DNA from: Paenibacillus ottowii
GTDB taxonomy: Bacteria > Bacillota > Bacilli > Paenibacillales > Paenibacillaceae
Direction: 5' to 3'
Assembly (NCBI RefSeq): GCF_006874425.1
Contig: NZ_VIJZ01000007.1
Location: forward strand, 124,001-188,000
DNA: 64,000 nucleotides
In this document: piece after piece, positions 34,333 to 44,036 of the stretch
Numbering within the stretch: position 1 is the first letter of the stretch
Layout of the letters: each line of letters starts with the position of its first letter
The notes under the pieces: model-generated
The model's input: only the letters and a program-made list of their open reading frames with translations
The model's database searches: none
What the model was told of the DNA's origin: nothing
Position numbers and translations under genes: made by a program

Positions 34333-35190
34333 ATGATTGTTGTTACAGGAGCGAATGGAAAATTAGGTCGGAATGTCGTAGATGAACTTCTCAAGCGTGT
34401 TCCTGCCGGGGATATTGGTGTAAGTGTCCGTGATGTGAACACGGCACAGGATTTAAAAGAACGGGGAGTTCGTGTTCGGCAAGGAAATTTCGATGATTCC
34501 GAAAGTCTTCTTCATGCCTTTGAGGGAGCAGCACAAGTTCTTATTATCTCGTCCCACTCCTTGGGGGAAGTTGCTATTCGTCAGCACCATACCGCAATCG
34601 ACTCTGCAAAGAAAGCTGGTGCTAGTCGACTGCTGTATACTAGCCAAATGTTTTCATCTGCAACATCGCATTTCCCCCCTATGAACGTTCATGCTGCTAC
34701 AGAAGAGATGCTAAAATCTTCAGGAATAGCTTTCACGTCGCTGCGAAACGGCTTTTATGCCGCCTCAGCGATAATGTGGATGGGTGATGCCTTGAAAACA
34801 GGGGAATTGATTGCTCCGGAAGATGGTCCTGTTGCCTGGACCGCCCATTCCGACCTGGCTAAAGCCACAGCGGTAATTCTGACAGAGCAGAGATATGACG
34901 GTATAACTCCTCACCTTACGGCTTATGAAGCGATTGACATGGATAGAATCGCATCGATTGCTTCCAAGGTCTTGGATCGACCGATTCGGCGAATTGTCGT
35001 GTCGGATGACGAATATCGGAACCACTTGATGTCCCGAGGACTGCCGGAAGCGATGGTTGGCATACTTACGGGTATGTTTCAGGCAAGTCGACAGGGAGAT
35101 TTCTCGCAAACCAATCCTGCTTTGGAAAACCTGATTGGTAGATCCCCAGTGAGTTTTACGGATTTTCTTAAAGACACGATTTCTCAATAA
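34333..35190 (+). CDS. NmrA-like NAD(P)-dependent reductase (QOR2/YtfG type)
   Basis: A 285-aa atypical SDR. MIVVTGANGKLGRNVVDELL is the dinucleotide-binding GxxGxxG. VRQGNFDDSESLLHAFEG and LIISS follow the YtfG pattern, and LRNGFYAASAIMWM marks the substrate pocket. The likely role is quinone or electrophile reduction, often induced under a TetR regulator. The frame also opens at the ATG at 34321; I chose 34333 because it matches the family N terminus, though AAAGG is 12 nt away, a long spacing. Confidence 0.85.
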   Translation: MIVVTGANGKLGRNVVDELLKRVPAGDIGVSVRDVNTAQDLKERGVRVRQGNFDDSESLLHAFEGAAQVLIISSHSLGEVAIRQHHTAIDSAKKAGASRLLYTSQMFSSATSHFPPMNVHAATEEMLKSSGIAFTSLRNGFYAASAIMWMGDALKTGELIAPEDGPVAWTAHSDLAKATAVILTEQRYDGITPHLTAYEAIDMDRIASIASKVLDRPIRRIVVSDDEYRNHLMSRGLPEAMVGILTGMFQASRQGDFSQTNPALENLIGRSPVSFTDFLKDTISQ

Positions 35191-35260
35191 CGCTTTACAC
35201 TGACTGTTTTGGAACATCAGAAGAGTGGTGCCACTATGAATGACCTGAGGGGTTGTTTGA

Positions 35261-35560
35261 CGTTTACTTTACAACCATCTCGCTACTATATCGGGACCAG
35301 TTCAATCCTCCTTCAAATCGCTTTCTTCATTAGAAAAACCCGGTGCTAATCAAAGTTATTTTTACGTTTTCCCGAGAGGGGATTCATCCAGATACATGTA
35401 TTTTCATAATGATTGGTCAGCTGGTAATACAGTAGTTGAAATTAAGGATGGAGTTGCTAAGGCAGTTTGGCAATTTACATCTGGAAATGGTCTGGATGAT
35501 ATTGTATCCAGTGCTATAGATGTTATCCAATCTATTCCTAAAGAGACGAGAAAACAATAG
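35261..35560 (+). pseudogene. unidentified gene fragment, 3' part
   Basis: An open frame of 99 codons to TAG at 35558 without a start codon or ribosome site. It reads ...SSLEKPGANQSYFYVFPRGD, then SSRYMYFHNDWSAGNTVVEI, then AIDVIQSIPKETRKQ. It looks like genuine protein sequence with coding-like composition, but I do not recognise the family. A terminator follows, so it is probably the tail of a deleted gene. An ATG at 35395 could give a 54-aa product, but with no ribosome site. Confidence 0.45.
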
Positions 35561-35585
35561 CTACTACTGATTCAGTTTATAAAGG

Positions 35586-35610
35586 ACGTCCTTAGTAAGG
35601 GACGTTTTTT
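35586..35610 (+). terminator. intrinsic terminator
   Basis: ACGTCC, TTAGTAA loop, GGGACGT, then TTTTTT. Confidence 0.8.
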
Positions 35611-35766
35611 ATTTATGTTTTCCTAAATGGAACGGATTAGGGCGACATGGGAGGAAGAGAAAGAGCTTCTAATAATAAAGCTCTACAAACGGAAGCTACC
35701 TCTCACAGCGTAGCATACCGCCAAGTTTTTTTGATATTAATGCTGGATGCGAATAGAATAACTTGT

Positions 35767-35795
35767 TATAATGCTACTTATTAAAAGTTTAATAA
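35767..35795 (+). promoter_or_regulatory. -10 element with adjacent palindromic operator
   Basis: TATAAT at 35767-35772 is followed by the perfect palindrome TTATTAAA-AG-TTTAATAA at 35778-35795, across the expected transcription start of the MFS gene. It is a likely repressor site, but no regulator gene sits next to it. No good -35 is visible at the right distance. Confidence 0.5.
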
Positions 35796-35819
35796 AAAGT
35801 GTCGATAAGGAGCTAATCG

Positions 35820-37022
35820 ATGACAGTAGAACCCTCCATGAATCCTAGGGTAGTTCGTAATATTTTATTTGTTTTATTCGCCTTACCGGGTGTAGCTTTT
35901 GCTTCCTGGGTGTCCCGCACGCCTGTCATACGAGATATTTTGCATGCCTCGACTGCCGAAATGGGGATCATTATTTTTGGGTTAGCCGCGGGTTCTTTAT
36001 TGGGCCTCCTTAGTGCGGGCAATGTTATTTATCGTATAGGTGGACGGTCAGTCATTCTGGGAAGTGCGCTTTTGATTGTAATTGGTTTTCTTATTGTAGG
36101 ATTGGGAGCTGCATTTTCGTTTACGAGCATCGTATTTGTTGGTTTGGTCATCTTTGGCAACGGCTATGGCACAGCCGAAGTAGCTCTTAATGTCGAAGGT
36201 TCTGCGGTAGAAAATCAGTTGAATAAAACGCTTTTGCCCGCCTTTCACGGTTCGTTTAGTATGGGGACACTTGCAGGAGCTATCATCGGTTCTGGAGCAG
36301 CGGCGGTACACGTACCTGTAGTGGTTCATTTTGGAGCTATAGCCGTCATAATTGCCGCAGTAACGTTCTATTTGTACCGTTATTTGCCCCGTGATACAGG
36401 TAAAGAACAGGATGTTTCTTCCCAAAAGAGTGGATCTAATATCAAGGCTCAGCTTGCTGTCTGGAAAGAACGACGAAGCCTGCTGATTGGGATCATTATG
36501 CTCGGGATGGCGTTTGCCGAAGGGGCTGCGAATGACTGGCTGCCGCTAACGATGGTAGATGGTTATGGCGTAGACTCCTTAACAAGCTCCTATATGTACG
36601 GGCTATTCGTGGCTGCGATGACCATTGGACGCTTCACAGGTGGATTTATACTGGATAAATTCGGTCGCGTTCCTGTGCTGAAAGGAAGTGCTGTTCTGGC
36701 TGCTGTGGGTATTATTTTAGTGATCTGGGGACAGCATGACCTCTTGGCTGGATTGGGTATCTTGTTATGGGGACTTGGAGCTTCACTTGGCTTTCCTGTA
36801 GGCTTATCAGCTGCTGGAGATGATCCTCGTGGTGCAGCTATCCGGGTAGGGGCCGTAGCCACCATCGGTTATCTTGCCTTTTTAGTGGGGCCTCCAGGAT
36901 TAGGGCTCTTAGGTGAACATGTGGGACTCCTGCATGCCTTAATTGTTGTGCTCATTGGCGTTATTGTTGCTGGTTTGATATCGGGTGCTGCCCGGCCCGT
37001 GGGGATGAGAAAAAAGAAATGA
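35820..37022 (+). CDS. MFS transporter (YbjJ/fucose-permease-like)
   Basis: A 400-aa major-facilitator protein with twelve hydrophobic helices. [20 protein letters not shown] opens helix 1, with the conserved inter-helix R-x-P-x-I-R; [12 protein letters not shown] fits the helix 2-3 loop; [20 protein letters not shown] marks the second half. The YbjJ-type subfamily is uncharacterised in detail, and sugar or drug export is possible. AAGGAG precedes the ATG. The acetyltransferase gene starts 26 bp downstream, so they likely form an operon. Confidence 0.87.
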   Translation: MTVEPSMNPRVVRNILFVLFALPGVAFASWVSRTPVIRDILHASTAEMGIIIFGLAAGSLLGLLSAGNVIYRIGGRSVILGSALLIVIGFLIVGLGAAFSFTSIVFVGLVIFGNGYGTAEVALNVEGSAVENQLNKTLLPAFHGSFSMGTLAGAIIGSGAAAVHVPVVVHFGAIAVIIAAVTFYLYRYLPRDTGKEQDVSSQKSGSNIKAQLAVWKERRSLLIGIIMLGMAFAEGAANDWLPLTMVDGYGVDSLTSSYMYGLFVAAMTIGRFTGGFILDKFGRVPVLKGSAVLAAVGIILVIWGQHDLLAGLGILLWGLGASLGFPVGLSAAGDDPRGAAIRVGAVATIGYLAFLVGPPGLGLLGEHVGLLHALIVVLIGVIVAGLISGAARPVGMRKKK

Positions 37023-37048
37023 AATTAAAATATAAAGGAGATTGTCGC

Positions 37049-37618
37049 ATGTCTATGAAAACGGAAAAACAAAAGATGCTGGATGGGGAGCTATATGTAG
37101 CAGCTGATCCTCAATTAGCGAGTGAAAGAGCGTATGCGAGAAGATGTGTACGTCTCTTTAATCAGACGACTGAGGCGGATAGTGAGTATCGTGAAAAGTT
37201 ACTTAAGGAGCTTTTCGGTTCCACCGGTAAAAATATAAGCATGGAACCCAACATCCGCTGTGACTACGGATACAACATTCATGTTGGGGAAAATTTCTAT
37301 GCCAACTATGACTGTACCATTTTGGATGTTTGCGAAGTGCGCATTGGGGATAATTGTTTTCTGGCTCCGGGAGTCCATATTTACACAGCGACTCACCCCA
37401 TTGATCCATTTGAACGAATTGCGGGTCCAGAGTATGGAAGGCCTGTAACGATTGGCAACAATGTATGGATTGGCGGCAGGGCGATTATTAATCCCGGTGT
37501 TACGATAGGGAATAACGTTGTAGTGGCATCAGGAGCGGTAGTAACCAAGGATGTGCCAGATCATATGATCGTAGCCGGGAATCCGGCACGGATAATTAAG
37601 CAAGTTGCCGTCTCCTGA
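37049..37618 (+). CDS. maa: maltose/galactoside O-acetyltransferase family
   Basis: A 189-aa left-handed beta-helix hexapeptide acetyltransferase. The N-terminal Mac segment ([20 protein letters not shown]) precedes repeats ([40 protein letters not shown]). The catalytic His is in [10 protein letters not shown]. It transfers acetyl from acetyl-CoA to a sugar hydroxyl. AAAGGAG is 8 nt from the ATG at 37049, and the 10 upstream codons precede that site. With the MFS gene it suggests acetylation of a non-metabolisable sugar before export, as proposed for lacA. Confidence 0.88.
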   Translation: MSMKTEKQKMLDGELYVAADPQLASERAYARRCVRLFNQTTEADSEYREKLLKELFGSTGKNISMEPNIRCDYGYNIHVGENFYANYDCTILDVCEVRIGDNCFLAPGVHIYTATHPIDPFERIAGPEYGRPVTIGNNVWIGGRAIINPGVTIGNNVVVASGAVVTKDVPDHMIVAGNPARIIKQVAVS

Positions 37619-37647
37619 ATAACATACAGGCTAACTGATTTATACCG

Positions 37648-37686
37648 AAGATCCTATTAAAAGAGTCCTTGTTTTAATAGGATCTT
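37648..37686. terminator. bidirectional intrinsic terminator
   Basis: AAGATCCTATTAAAA pairs perfectly with TTTTAATAGGATCTT, between convergent genes. Confidence 0.85.
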
Positions 37687-37730
37687 TTAAATTTAAGGAC
37701 TTTCACAGGTATGCTCTTCAAGGATTTGAA

Positions 37731-38282
37731 CTATACAGAGTAATAAATGATCATATTCATCCTTACCAGCGTTTCTCCTAAATTATAGTATATGTGTGGA
37801 CGGTCTGCCTTAAAGCGGATCGAATCCCCAGCTTTCACTGTGTACGTTTCTTCGCTGACTTTTACCACCATTTCACCCTCAAAGACGGTAATAAATTCTT
37901 CAGTACCCTCACGGTGTGGGGCAGAACTCAGTTCCCCGCCTGTTTCAATCTCTACGGTATAGACCTCAAAATTTCGGTTTCCTTCATAGGGGAAAAACGG
38001 ATACAAACGATAGTGGTTGCTTTCTTCAAGCACTTGTACTTTGCTTTTAGGAACGACTACGGCATCGGCAGGCGGTTCGCTTATCAGGGCTGTGAATGAT
38101 ATTTTCAAGCCGTTCGCAATTTTCCACACCGTTGTAATCGAGGGATTCGATTCTCCCCGTTCAATCTGGCCGAGCATCGTTTTACTGATCCCAGTGAGTT
38201 CAGCTAATTTGTCTAAGCTTAATTTTCTTTCATTTCTTAAATGTTTTAAATTTTTACTTAAAATCAAATTAATAGGCTCCAT
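37731..38282 (-). CDS. XRE-family regulator with cupin domain
   Basis: A 183-aa regulator. The N-terminal helix-turn-helix is LKHLRNERKLSLDKLAELTG followed by ISKTMLGQIERGESNPSITT. The C-terminal cupin barrel (about residues 95-180) includes HREGTEEFITVFEGEM and DSIRFKADRPHIYYN. Such PuuR-like proteins regulate a neighbouring transporter or catabolic gene in response to a small ligand. The ATG at 38282 is preceded by GGGAG at a long spacing. It is divergent from the LysE gene, its probable target. Confidence 0.9.
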   Translation of the reverse strand: MEPINLILSKNLKHLRNERKLSLDKLAELTGISKTMLGQIERGESNPSITTVWKIANGLKISFTALISEPPADAVVVPKSKVQVLEESNHYRLYPFFPYEGNRNFEVYTVEIETGGELSSAPHREGTEEFITVFEGEMVVKVSEETYTVKAGDSIRFKADRPHIYYNLGETLVRMNMIIYYSV

Positions 38283-38322
38283 TATTTTTTTGCTCCCTAT
38301 TGTGCTATATAAAGAACATAAT

Positions 38323-38360
38323 GTACAATCATGAAGTACAAACGTACGCTTAAACGTACA
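38323..38360. promoter_or_regulatory. putative operator between XRE-cupin and LysE genes
   Basis: TGTAC-N9-GTACA at 38323-38341 and two AACGTAC repeats at 38341 and 38353 (12 bp apart) crowd the divergent spacer. The whole block begins TGTAC and ends GTACA. It is probably the site of the XRE-cupin regulator. Confidence 0.5.
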
Positions 38361-38397
38361 TTTTATTCAATTATAGCACACTGGAGTTGATTATGGC

Positions 38398-38979
38398 ATG
38401 CCGTTTATTCCATTTTTGTCGTATGCACTTGTTACCAGCTTTACGCCAGGCCCCAACAATATTATGTCATTAGACAGTGCCAGGCGGTTAGGTTTGAAGA
38501 GAGCATTTCCATTCTTACTGGGGGTAACAGCAGGATGCTTTGCTATTATGCTGTTAGCCTGCTATTTTAATCTTGCGTTGTATCATTTCTTGCCTCGGGT
38601 CAAGGTCTGGATGAATGTTCTCGGTAGTCTGTACATGCTTTATCTGGCAGTAAAAATAGCGAAGAGCAAACCTACTACGAAGGACAATGACCCTAATGAA
38701 GGGTATTCCTTCAAATCAGGGTTGCTGCTGCAATTTATCAATTTAAAAATCATTTTGTACGGTATTACGGTCATTTCAACGTTTGTAATGCCTTATGATG
38801 CGTCGTATATGACACTGTTTATGATATCGTTACTTCTGACCTGCATTGGTTTTGCAGCTGTTATGTGCTGGGCGGTTTTCGGCGCCATGTTTCAACGTTT
38901 CTTGAATAAGTATGAGCGCTCCTTCAATATCATAATGGCCTTATTGCTCCTTTATAGTGCGCTATCCATCTGGATATAA
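38398..38979 (+). CDS. LysE/RhtB family amino-acid exporter
   Basis: A 193-aa membrane protein with about six helices. YALVTSFTPGPNNIMSLDSA is the family signature (F-x-P-G-P) in the first loop, and LGSLYMLYLAVKIAKSK and LLLQFINLKIILYGIT are also typical. It exports amino acids or related metabolites across the cytoplasmic membrane. GGAG lies 11 nt before the ATG, a weak site. It is divergent from the XRE-cupin regulator. Confidence 0.85.
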   Translation: MPFIPFLSYALVTSFTPGPNNIMSLDSARRLGLKRAFPFLLGVTAGCFAIMLLACYFNLALYHFLPRVKVWMNVLGSLYMLYLAVKIAKSKPTTKDNDPNEGYSFKSGLLLQFINLKIILYGITVISTFVMPYDASYMTLFMISLLLTCIGFAAVMCWAVFGAMFQRFLNKYERSFNIIMALLLLYSALSIWI

Positions 38980-39007
38980 ATATAAATAAATACCGTATTT
39001 CTCATAG

Positions 39008-39046
39008 AAAAAGAGAGGTTCCTGACTTATAGGCAGGAGCCTTTTT
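39008..39046 (+). terminator. intrinsic terminator
   Basis: AGGTTCCTG pairs with CAGGAGCCT (one G:T wobble) and is followed by TTTTT. Confidence 0.8.
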
Positions 39047-39156
39047 CGTGTGAACTGAGTTCATTCAAAGAGTCATGAAATACAATCGGGAAAATATGGG
39101 GTAGTTTTCTGATCGCCCAGTTCTAAAACGGGTATTACCTTAATAAACAAAGTATA

Positions 39157-39216
39157 TTGACAACTTGTATATACATGATTTAATCTTGTATATACAAGAA
39201 GTTGAAAGCGTTATAC
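39157..39216 (+). promoter_or_regulatory. tre promoter with two TreR operators and a cre-like site
   Basis: TTGACA (39157-39162) and TTTAAT (39179-39184) are spaced 16 nt. CTTGTATATACATG (39164-39177) lies between them. The perfect palindrome CTTGTATATACAAG (39185-39198) follows the -10. Both match the Bacillus TreR operator core TTGTATATACAA. TGAAAGCGTTATAC at 39203-39216 fits the CcpA cre consensus except in its last two bases. This indicates repression by TreR without trehalose-6-phosphate, plus catabolite repression. Confidence 0.85.
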
Positions 39217-39263
39217 TAAAATCTTTTACGCTACTTCATTTCGCAAGAAAGGAATGAGCATGG

Positions 39264-40991
39264 ATGGAAGCAATGAACAAGGCTTTAATTCCTCAAGATC
39301 AGGACTGGTGGCGCAAATCAGTCGTTTATCAGGTTTATCCCAAAAGTTTTAACGATACGACAGGCAAAGGAACCGGTGATATAAAAGGACTGACACAAAA
39401 GCTGGATTATCTGCAAGGACTGGGTGTTGATATTATCTGGTTGCAGCCTGTATATGTCTCGCCACAGCGTGATAACGGGTACGATGTAGCCGATTATTGC
39501 CGGATTAATCCTGACTATGGAACAATGCAGGATTTTGAAGAATTGAGCCAGGAAATTCGAACACGTGGGATGCACTTGATGATCGACATCGTGGTTAACC
39601 ATTCTTCAACAGAACATGTCTGGTTTCAGAAGGCACGGCATTCTAAGGATAGTGAATATAGAGACTATTATATCTGGCGTGACCCAGCACCTGATGGAGG
39701 GTCTCCGAATAACTGGATTTCCAAATTTGGTGGACCAGCTTGGCAGTATGATGAGGCCACAAACCAATATTTCCTAACCCTGTTTGATAAGACTCAGGCG
39801 GATTTAAACTGGGAAAATCCCAAAGTCCGTCAGGAAGTTGTTGATGTACTGGAATTTTGGGCAGAGAAGGGAGTTAGTGGCTTCCGGCTCGATGTCATTA
39901 ATTTGATCTCCAAAGATCAGCAATTCTCGAACGACGATGGAAGCACGGCTCCTGGGGACGGGCGTAAATATTATACGGATGGTCCGCATGTGCATGAATA
40001 TCTTCATGAATTACATGAGAAAGTATTTTCAGTGTATAACAGCGTCACGGTAGGGGAGATGTCCTCCACCTCACTGGATCACTGCATCCGTTATTCCAAT
40101 CCAGACAGAAAAGAATTATCCATGACCTTTAATTTTCATCATTTGAAGGTGGATTATCCAAACGGGCAAAAGTGGGAACTCATGCCTTATGATTTTGAAA
40201 AGCTGAAAAAGCTATTCTCGGATTGGCAAATTGGCATGCAACAGGGTGGCGGCTGGAGTGCATTGTTTTTTAACAATCATGATCAGCCAAGAGCGATCTC
40301 TCGCTTTTTGGATGATAGCGAATATCATGCGGAAAGTGCCAAGCTACTGGCCACCACGCTACATGGACTTCAGGGAACACCTTATATATTCCAAGGTGAA
40401 GAGATTGGTATGGCTAATCCGCAGTGGTCAGATATTGAAGAATTTCGAGATGTTGAATCTCTGAATATGTATCGTATCTTACAGGAGCAGGGCAAAAGTG
40501 CAGAGGAAGCCTTGGATATCATTCGAGAGCGGTCCCGTGATAATTCAAGAACACCGATGCAGTGGGATAACACTCGCAATGCGGGATTCACTACAGGTAC
40601 ACCTTGGATAAAGGTAGATGAACGATATCCGCAGATCAACGTTCAGTCTCAGTTAGAGGACCCGAACTCGATCTACAATCATTATCGTAAGCTGATTCAT
40701 CTGCGTAAGACGGTACAGGTTATTACCGATGGGACTTATCAACGCTTGGATGAAGCTCATCCTCAGGTCTATGCCTATCAACGCAGCAATGAACAAGAGA
40801 CTTTGATCGTCATCTCTAATTTTAGCGGGCAGGATGTACAATTCCGTATACCGGATTCATTTTATTCATCTATAGAAAATAAAGGGCTGGATGCGGCTGA
40901 GCTTTTAAGCGGGAATACCCAGCATACTCCGAAGCTAAATCAGGTGGTCTCTTTGACTCCGTACGCTTCCTATATGTGGATTGTTCGCTAA
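39264..40991 (+). CDS. treC: alpha,alpha-phosphotrehalase (GH13)
   Basis: A 575-aa family 13 glycosidase that splits trehalose-6-phosphate into glucose and glucose-6-phosphate (called treA in B. subtilis). The signature regions are IDIVVNHSS, GFRLDVINLI (nucleophile Asp about 206), TVGEMSS (acid Glu) and NNHDQPR. WWRKSVVYQVYPKSF is the usual N terminus. It is the first gene of treC-treP-treR. The ATG at 39264 has AAAGGA 10 nt upstream; an ATG at 39273 is also possible. Confidence 0.93.
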   Translation: MEAMNKALIPQDQDWWRKSVVYQVYPKSFNDTTGKGTGDIKGLTQKLDYLQGLGVDIIWLQPVYVSPQRDNGYDVADYCRINPDYGTMQDFEELSQEIRTRGMHLMIDIVVNHSSTEHVWFQKARHSKDSEYRDYYIWRDPAPDGGSPNNWISKFGGPAWQYDEATNQYFLTLFDKTQADLNWENPKVRQEVVDVLEFWAEKGVSGFRLDVINLISKDQQFSNDDGSTAPGDGRKYYTDGPHVHEYLHELHEKVFSVYNSVTVGEMSSTSLDHCIRYSNPDRKELSMTFNFHHLKVDYPNGQKWELMPYDFEKLKKLFSDWQIGMQQGGGWSALFFNNHDQPRAISRFLDDSEYHAESAKLLATTLHGLQGTPYIFQGEEIGMANPQWSDIEEFRDVESLNMYRILQEQGKSAEEALDIIRERSRDNSRTPMQWDNTRNAGFTTGTPWIKVDERYPQINVQSQLEDPNSIYNHYRKLIHLRKTVQVITDGTYQRLDEAHPQVYAYQRSNEQETLIVISNFSGQDVQFRIPDSFYSSIENKGLDAAELLSGNTQHTPKLNQVVSLTPYASYMWIVR

Positions 40992-41095
40992 CCTTAGTGA
41001 ATCGTATGAAAATGTCTAGTAGTCCCCCGGTAGTACATTCATTTTAAGCCGGGTGGCTGCTTTAAAAATGAGCAAACGTCGAGGGAGTGGACTAG

Positions 41096-43063
41096 ATGGC
41101 GATTGAAAGAGCACAGGTGGAAGACATTATAAAAGCCGTTGGTGGTAAAGACAACATAGAGGCCTCTACGCATTGCGTAACTCGTCTGCGATTTGCCCTG
41201 TATGATGATAAGCTGGTCGATAAAGAAGCACTCGAACAAAATGATCTGGTCAAAGGTCAATTTTCTTCACAAGGACAGTATCAGGTCGTGATTGGTCCAG
41301 GTCTGGTCGATAAGGTATATGACGAAATGATCTCCATTACAGGAGGCAGCCGGGCTTCTAAGGACGATGTCAAAAATGCGGCTAGTAAAAAACAAAACCC
41401 GATTCAGCGTGCCATCAAGACGCTGGCAGATATCTTTATTCCCATTTTGCCCGCGATCGTGACTGCAGGTTTATTGCTTGGCATAAATAATATTTTGACA
41501 GGCAAAGGGATCTTTTTCGAAGGAATGTCTCTGGTTCAGGTCTATCCTCAATGGACTGACTTTGCAGCAATTATTAATACCATTGCCAGCACCGCATTTA
41601 CATTTCTACCTGCCTTGATTGGATGGTCGGCTGTTGTCCGGTTTGGCGGTAGTCCTTTACTCGGGATTGTACTGGGCTTGATTCTGGTTCATCCGGATCT
41701 GCTAAGTGCATACAGTTATGCGGATGCTGTTACCAAAGGAACCGTTCCGGTGTGGGATTTGTTTGGTTGGCAAGTGAACAAGATTGGTTATCAAGGACAG
41801 GTTTTACCCGTTTTAGTATCCGCTTACGTGCTCGCACAGATTGAGAAATTCCTCAATAAAAAGATAGCGGATTCATTTAAGCTGTTGCTCGTAGCACCGA
41901 TTACATTACTAATCACAGGATTTCTTGCTTTTACAGTGATCGGTCCAGTTACTTTTATGATTGGTAATGCAATTACGTCTGGTCTTGTATACGTTTTCGA
42001 TTTGGCTCCTGCGCTGGGTGGCCTGATTTATGGAGGCTTTTACTCCTTGCTCGTGATCACGGGAATGCATCATACTTTCCTGGCGGTGGACGTGCAATTA
42101 ATTGGTACGCAGGGTGGCACGTTCTTATGGCCGATGCTGGCGCTGTCCAATATCGCTCAAGGTGCCGGAGCATTGGCAATGATGCTGGTATTGAAGGAGC
42201 AAAAGGGAAAAGGATTGGCTCTTACCTCTTCCGTGTCTGCATTTCTCGGTGTAACTGAACCTGCTATTTTCGGGGTGAATATCCGGTATAAATATCCGTT
42301 TGTATTCGCAATGGTCGGTTCCGGTATCGCAGGTATCCTGCTTACTGTAAATCATGTAATGGCTTCTTCCATTGGTGTAGGAGGGATTCCGGGTTTCTTG
42401 TCTATTTTCCCAAACAACTGGGGAGTATTCTTCGTCGGGATGGCAATCGTATTAATTGTGCCGTTCGCTTTAACCTTCATGTATGGGAAACTGCTAAATA
42501 AGCGCCGTCAGACACCAGCTACGACACCAGCTAACGACTCCGTACAGACAGATTCGAGCCGCCGCCATTCTGCACTGAATGTGCTGGAAGTAAAGACTCC
42601 GGTACTGGGGCATGTGGTGCCATTGGAGCAGGTTCCTGATCCGGCTTTTGCCGAACGGCAGATGGGGCAAGGTATTGCAGTGCAACCGCAGGATGGCCGG
42701 ATTCTAGCCCCTTTCAGTGGGACGGTCATTCACATCATGGTGAAAAGCAAGCATGCCTTGATTTTGGAGCATCCGACAGGTGTGCAGATTCTGGTACATG
42801 TAGGAATCAACACGGTGTCGTTAAAGGGAGAAGGATTCACCATGCATGTGGAGACAGGTCAAACCGTGGAGCAGGGCCAGCTTCTGATGGAATTTGACCG
42901 TCAGCTGATCCAGAAATCGGGGTATCCTATTATTACACCGATTATTGTCCCTGACGGGCAGAGTATGATTGAATCAATTGAAGAATTGCCGGGCGAGGCG
43001 AACAATCTGCAATATGTCTTAATGAGAATTCATTTGAATTCTTCATCGGACCATACGAATTAA
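41096..43063 (+). CDS. treP: trehalose PTS permease, EIIBCA fusion
   Basis: A 655-aa three-domain transporter. EIIB (residues 1-90) has the phosphorylated Cys in ASTHCVTRLRF. EIIC (about 105-470) has ten or so membrane helices and GVTEPAIFGVN. EIIA of the glucose type (about 500-645) has the active His in ILVHVGINTV. B. subtilis TreP lacks a fused EIIA and borrows one, so this protein is self-sufficient. It imports trehalose as trehalose-6-phosphate for treC. The ATG at 41096 has GAGGGAG upstream. Confidence 0.93.
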   Translation: MAIERAQVEDIIKAVGGKDNIEASTHCVTRLRFALYDDKLVDKEALEQNDLVKGQFSSQGQYQVVIGPGLVDKVYDEMISITGGSRASKDDVKNAASKKQNPIQRAIKTLADIFIPILPAIVTAGLLLGINNILTGKGIFFEGMSLVQVYPQWTDFAAIINTIASTAFTFLPALIGWSAVVRFGGSPLLGIVLGLILVHPDLLSAYSYADAVTKGTVPVWDLFGWQVNKIGYQGQVLPVLVSAYVLAQIEKFLNKKIADSFKLLLVAPITLLITGFLAFTVIGPVTFMIGNAITSGLVYVFDLAPALGGLIYGGFYSLLVITGMHHTFLAVDVQLIGTQGGTFLWPMLALSNIAQGAGALAMMLVLKEQKGKGLALTSSVSAFLGVTEPAIFGVNIRYKYPFVFAMVGSGIAGILLTVNHVMASSIGVGGIPGFLSIFPNNWGVFFVGMAIVLIVPFALTFMYGKLLNKRRQTPATTPANDSVQTDSSRRHSALNVLEVKTPVLGHVVPLEQVPDPAFAERQMGQGIAVQPQDGRILAPFSGTVIHIMVKSKHALILEHPTGVQILVHVGINTVSLKGEGFTMHVETGQTVEQGQLLMEFDRQLIQKSGYPIITPIIVPDGQSMIESIEELPGEANNLQYVLMRIHLNSSSDHTN

Positions 43064-43138
43064 GTCAGATCCGTCCTGCTAGCCTTTTTTAGTAACTTGG
43101 TCAGTGAAAGAATGCTACAATTAACGTGGTGATGAAAA

Positions 43139-43882
43139 TTGACTAAGAATATATTTTTGCAAATTTATCAAGAATACTCGGGACGAATTCAGACAGGCGC
43201 ATTGGCTCCAGGCTCGAAAATGCCCTCTGAAAATGAACTGGCCCGGGAGTATAACACTTCTCGTGAGACCGTGCGTAAGGCACTTCATTTGCTTGCACAA
43301 AATGGGTATATCCATAAAATAAAGGCCAAAGGATCTTTTGTTCTGGATATCGGACGGATGGATTTTCCGATAGGAGGATTGGTCAGTTTTAAAGAAATGT
43401 CTGAGCGGATTGGGCGCAAATCACAAACCATTGTTCATGAAAATCAGTTGATTCCCGTTCCAGATGATATAGCTGCTCATCTGGAGATTGACAAAGACAA
43501 GTATTGGGTCTGGAAAGTCATTCGTGCACGTGAAATTGAAGGTGAATGCGTCATACTGGATAAAGACTACTTTCGCTCAGACATTGTACCCGTGCTTACC
43601 GAGGACATTAGCCGGGAATCCATCTATGAATATCTGGAGGGAGAACTCCATCTTCCAATCAGTTATGCCAAAAAGGTCGTTTCTGTAGAAGATGCAGATG
43701 AAGAAGACCGTAGGCTGATGGACCTCCTGAACTATACTCATGTGGTTGTAGTACGTAACTATGTTTATCTGGAAGACACGACATTGTTCCAGTACACCGA
43801 ATCAAGGCATCGGCTGGACAAATTTCAATTCGTCGATTTTGCCAGACGTTCCCACGGTGAAGAGAGAAAATCCGACTTTTAA
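43139..43882 (+). CDS. treR: trehalose operon repressor, GntR/HutC family
   Basis: A 247-aa regulator. The N-terminal winged helix is KMPSENELAREYNTSRETVR followed by KALHLLAQNGYIHKIKAKGS. The C-terminal UTRA effector domain includes ESRHRLDKFQFVDFARR. It represses the tre operon through the two palindromes upstream of treC and is released by trehalose-6-phosphate (known for B. subtilis TreR). It starts at TTG 43139, preceded by GGTGATG, and is last in the operon before a strong terminator. Confidence 0.92.
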   Translation: MTKNIFLQIYQEYSGRIQTGALAPGSKMPSENELAREYNTSRETVRKALHLLAQNGYIHKIKAKGSFVLDIGRMDFPIGGLVSFKEMSERIGRKSQTIVHENQLIPVPDDIAAHLEIDKDKYWVWKVIRAREIEGECVILDKDYFRSDIVPVLTEDISRESIYEYLEGELHLPISYAKKVVSVEDADEEDRRLMDLLNYTHVVVVRNYVYLEDTTLFQYTESRHRLDKFQFVDFARRSHGEERKSDF

Positions 43883-43892
43883 GCTGACCCCA

Positions 43893-43923
43893 CCCCTCTT
43901 CTTAAGAAGAGGGGTTCCTTTTT
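43893..43923 (+). terminator. intrinsic terminator of the tre operon
   Basis: CCCCTCTTCTT and AAGAAGAGGGG form a perfect stem with almost no loop, followed by TTCCTTTTT. Confidence 0.9.
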
Positions 43924-44036
43924 GACTTTCAGGGCAAATAGATTTGTTCGATGATACTTCTATCATTACCGACTCTTACCATTATCCCTTGAAGTGAAAT
44001 AGGGAAAACCCTAATTATTTATAATTTTAACTACAT

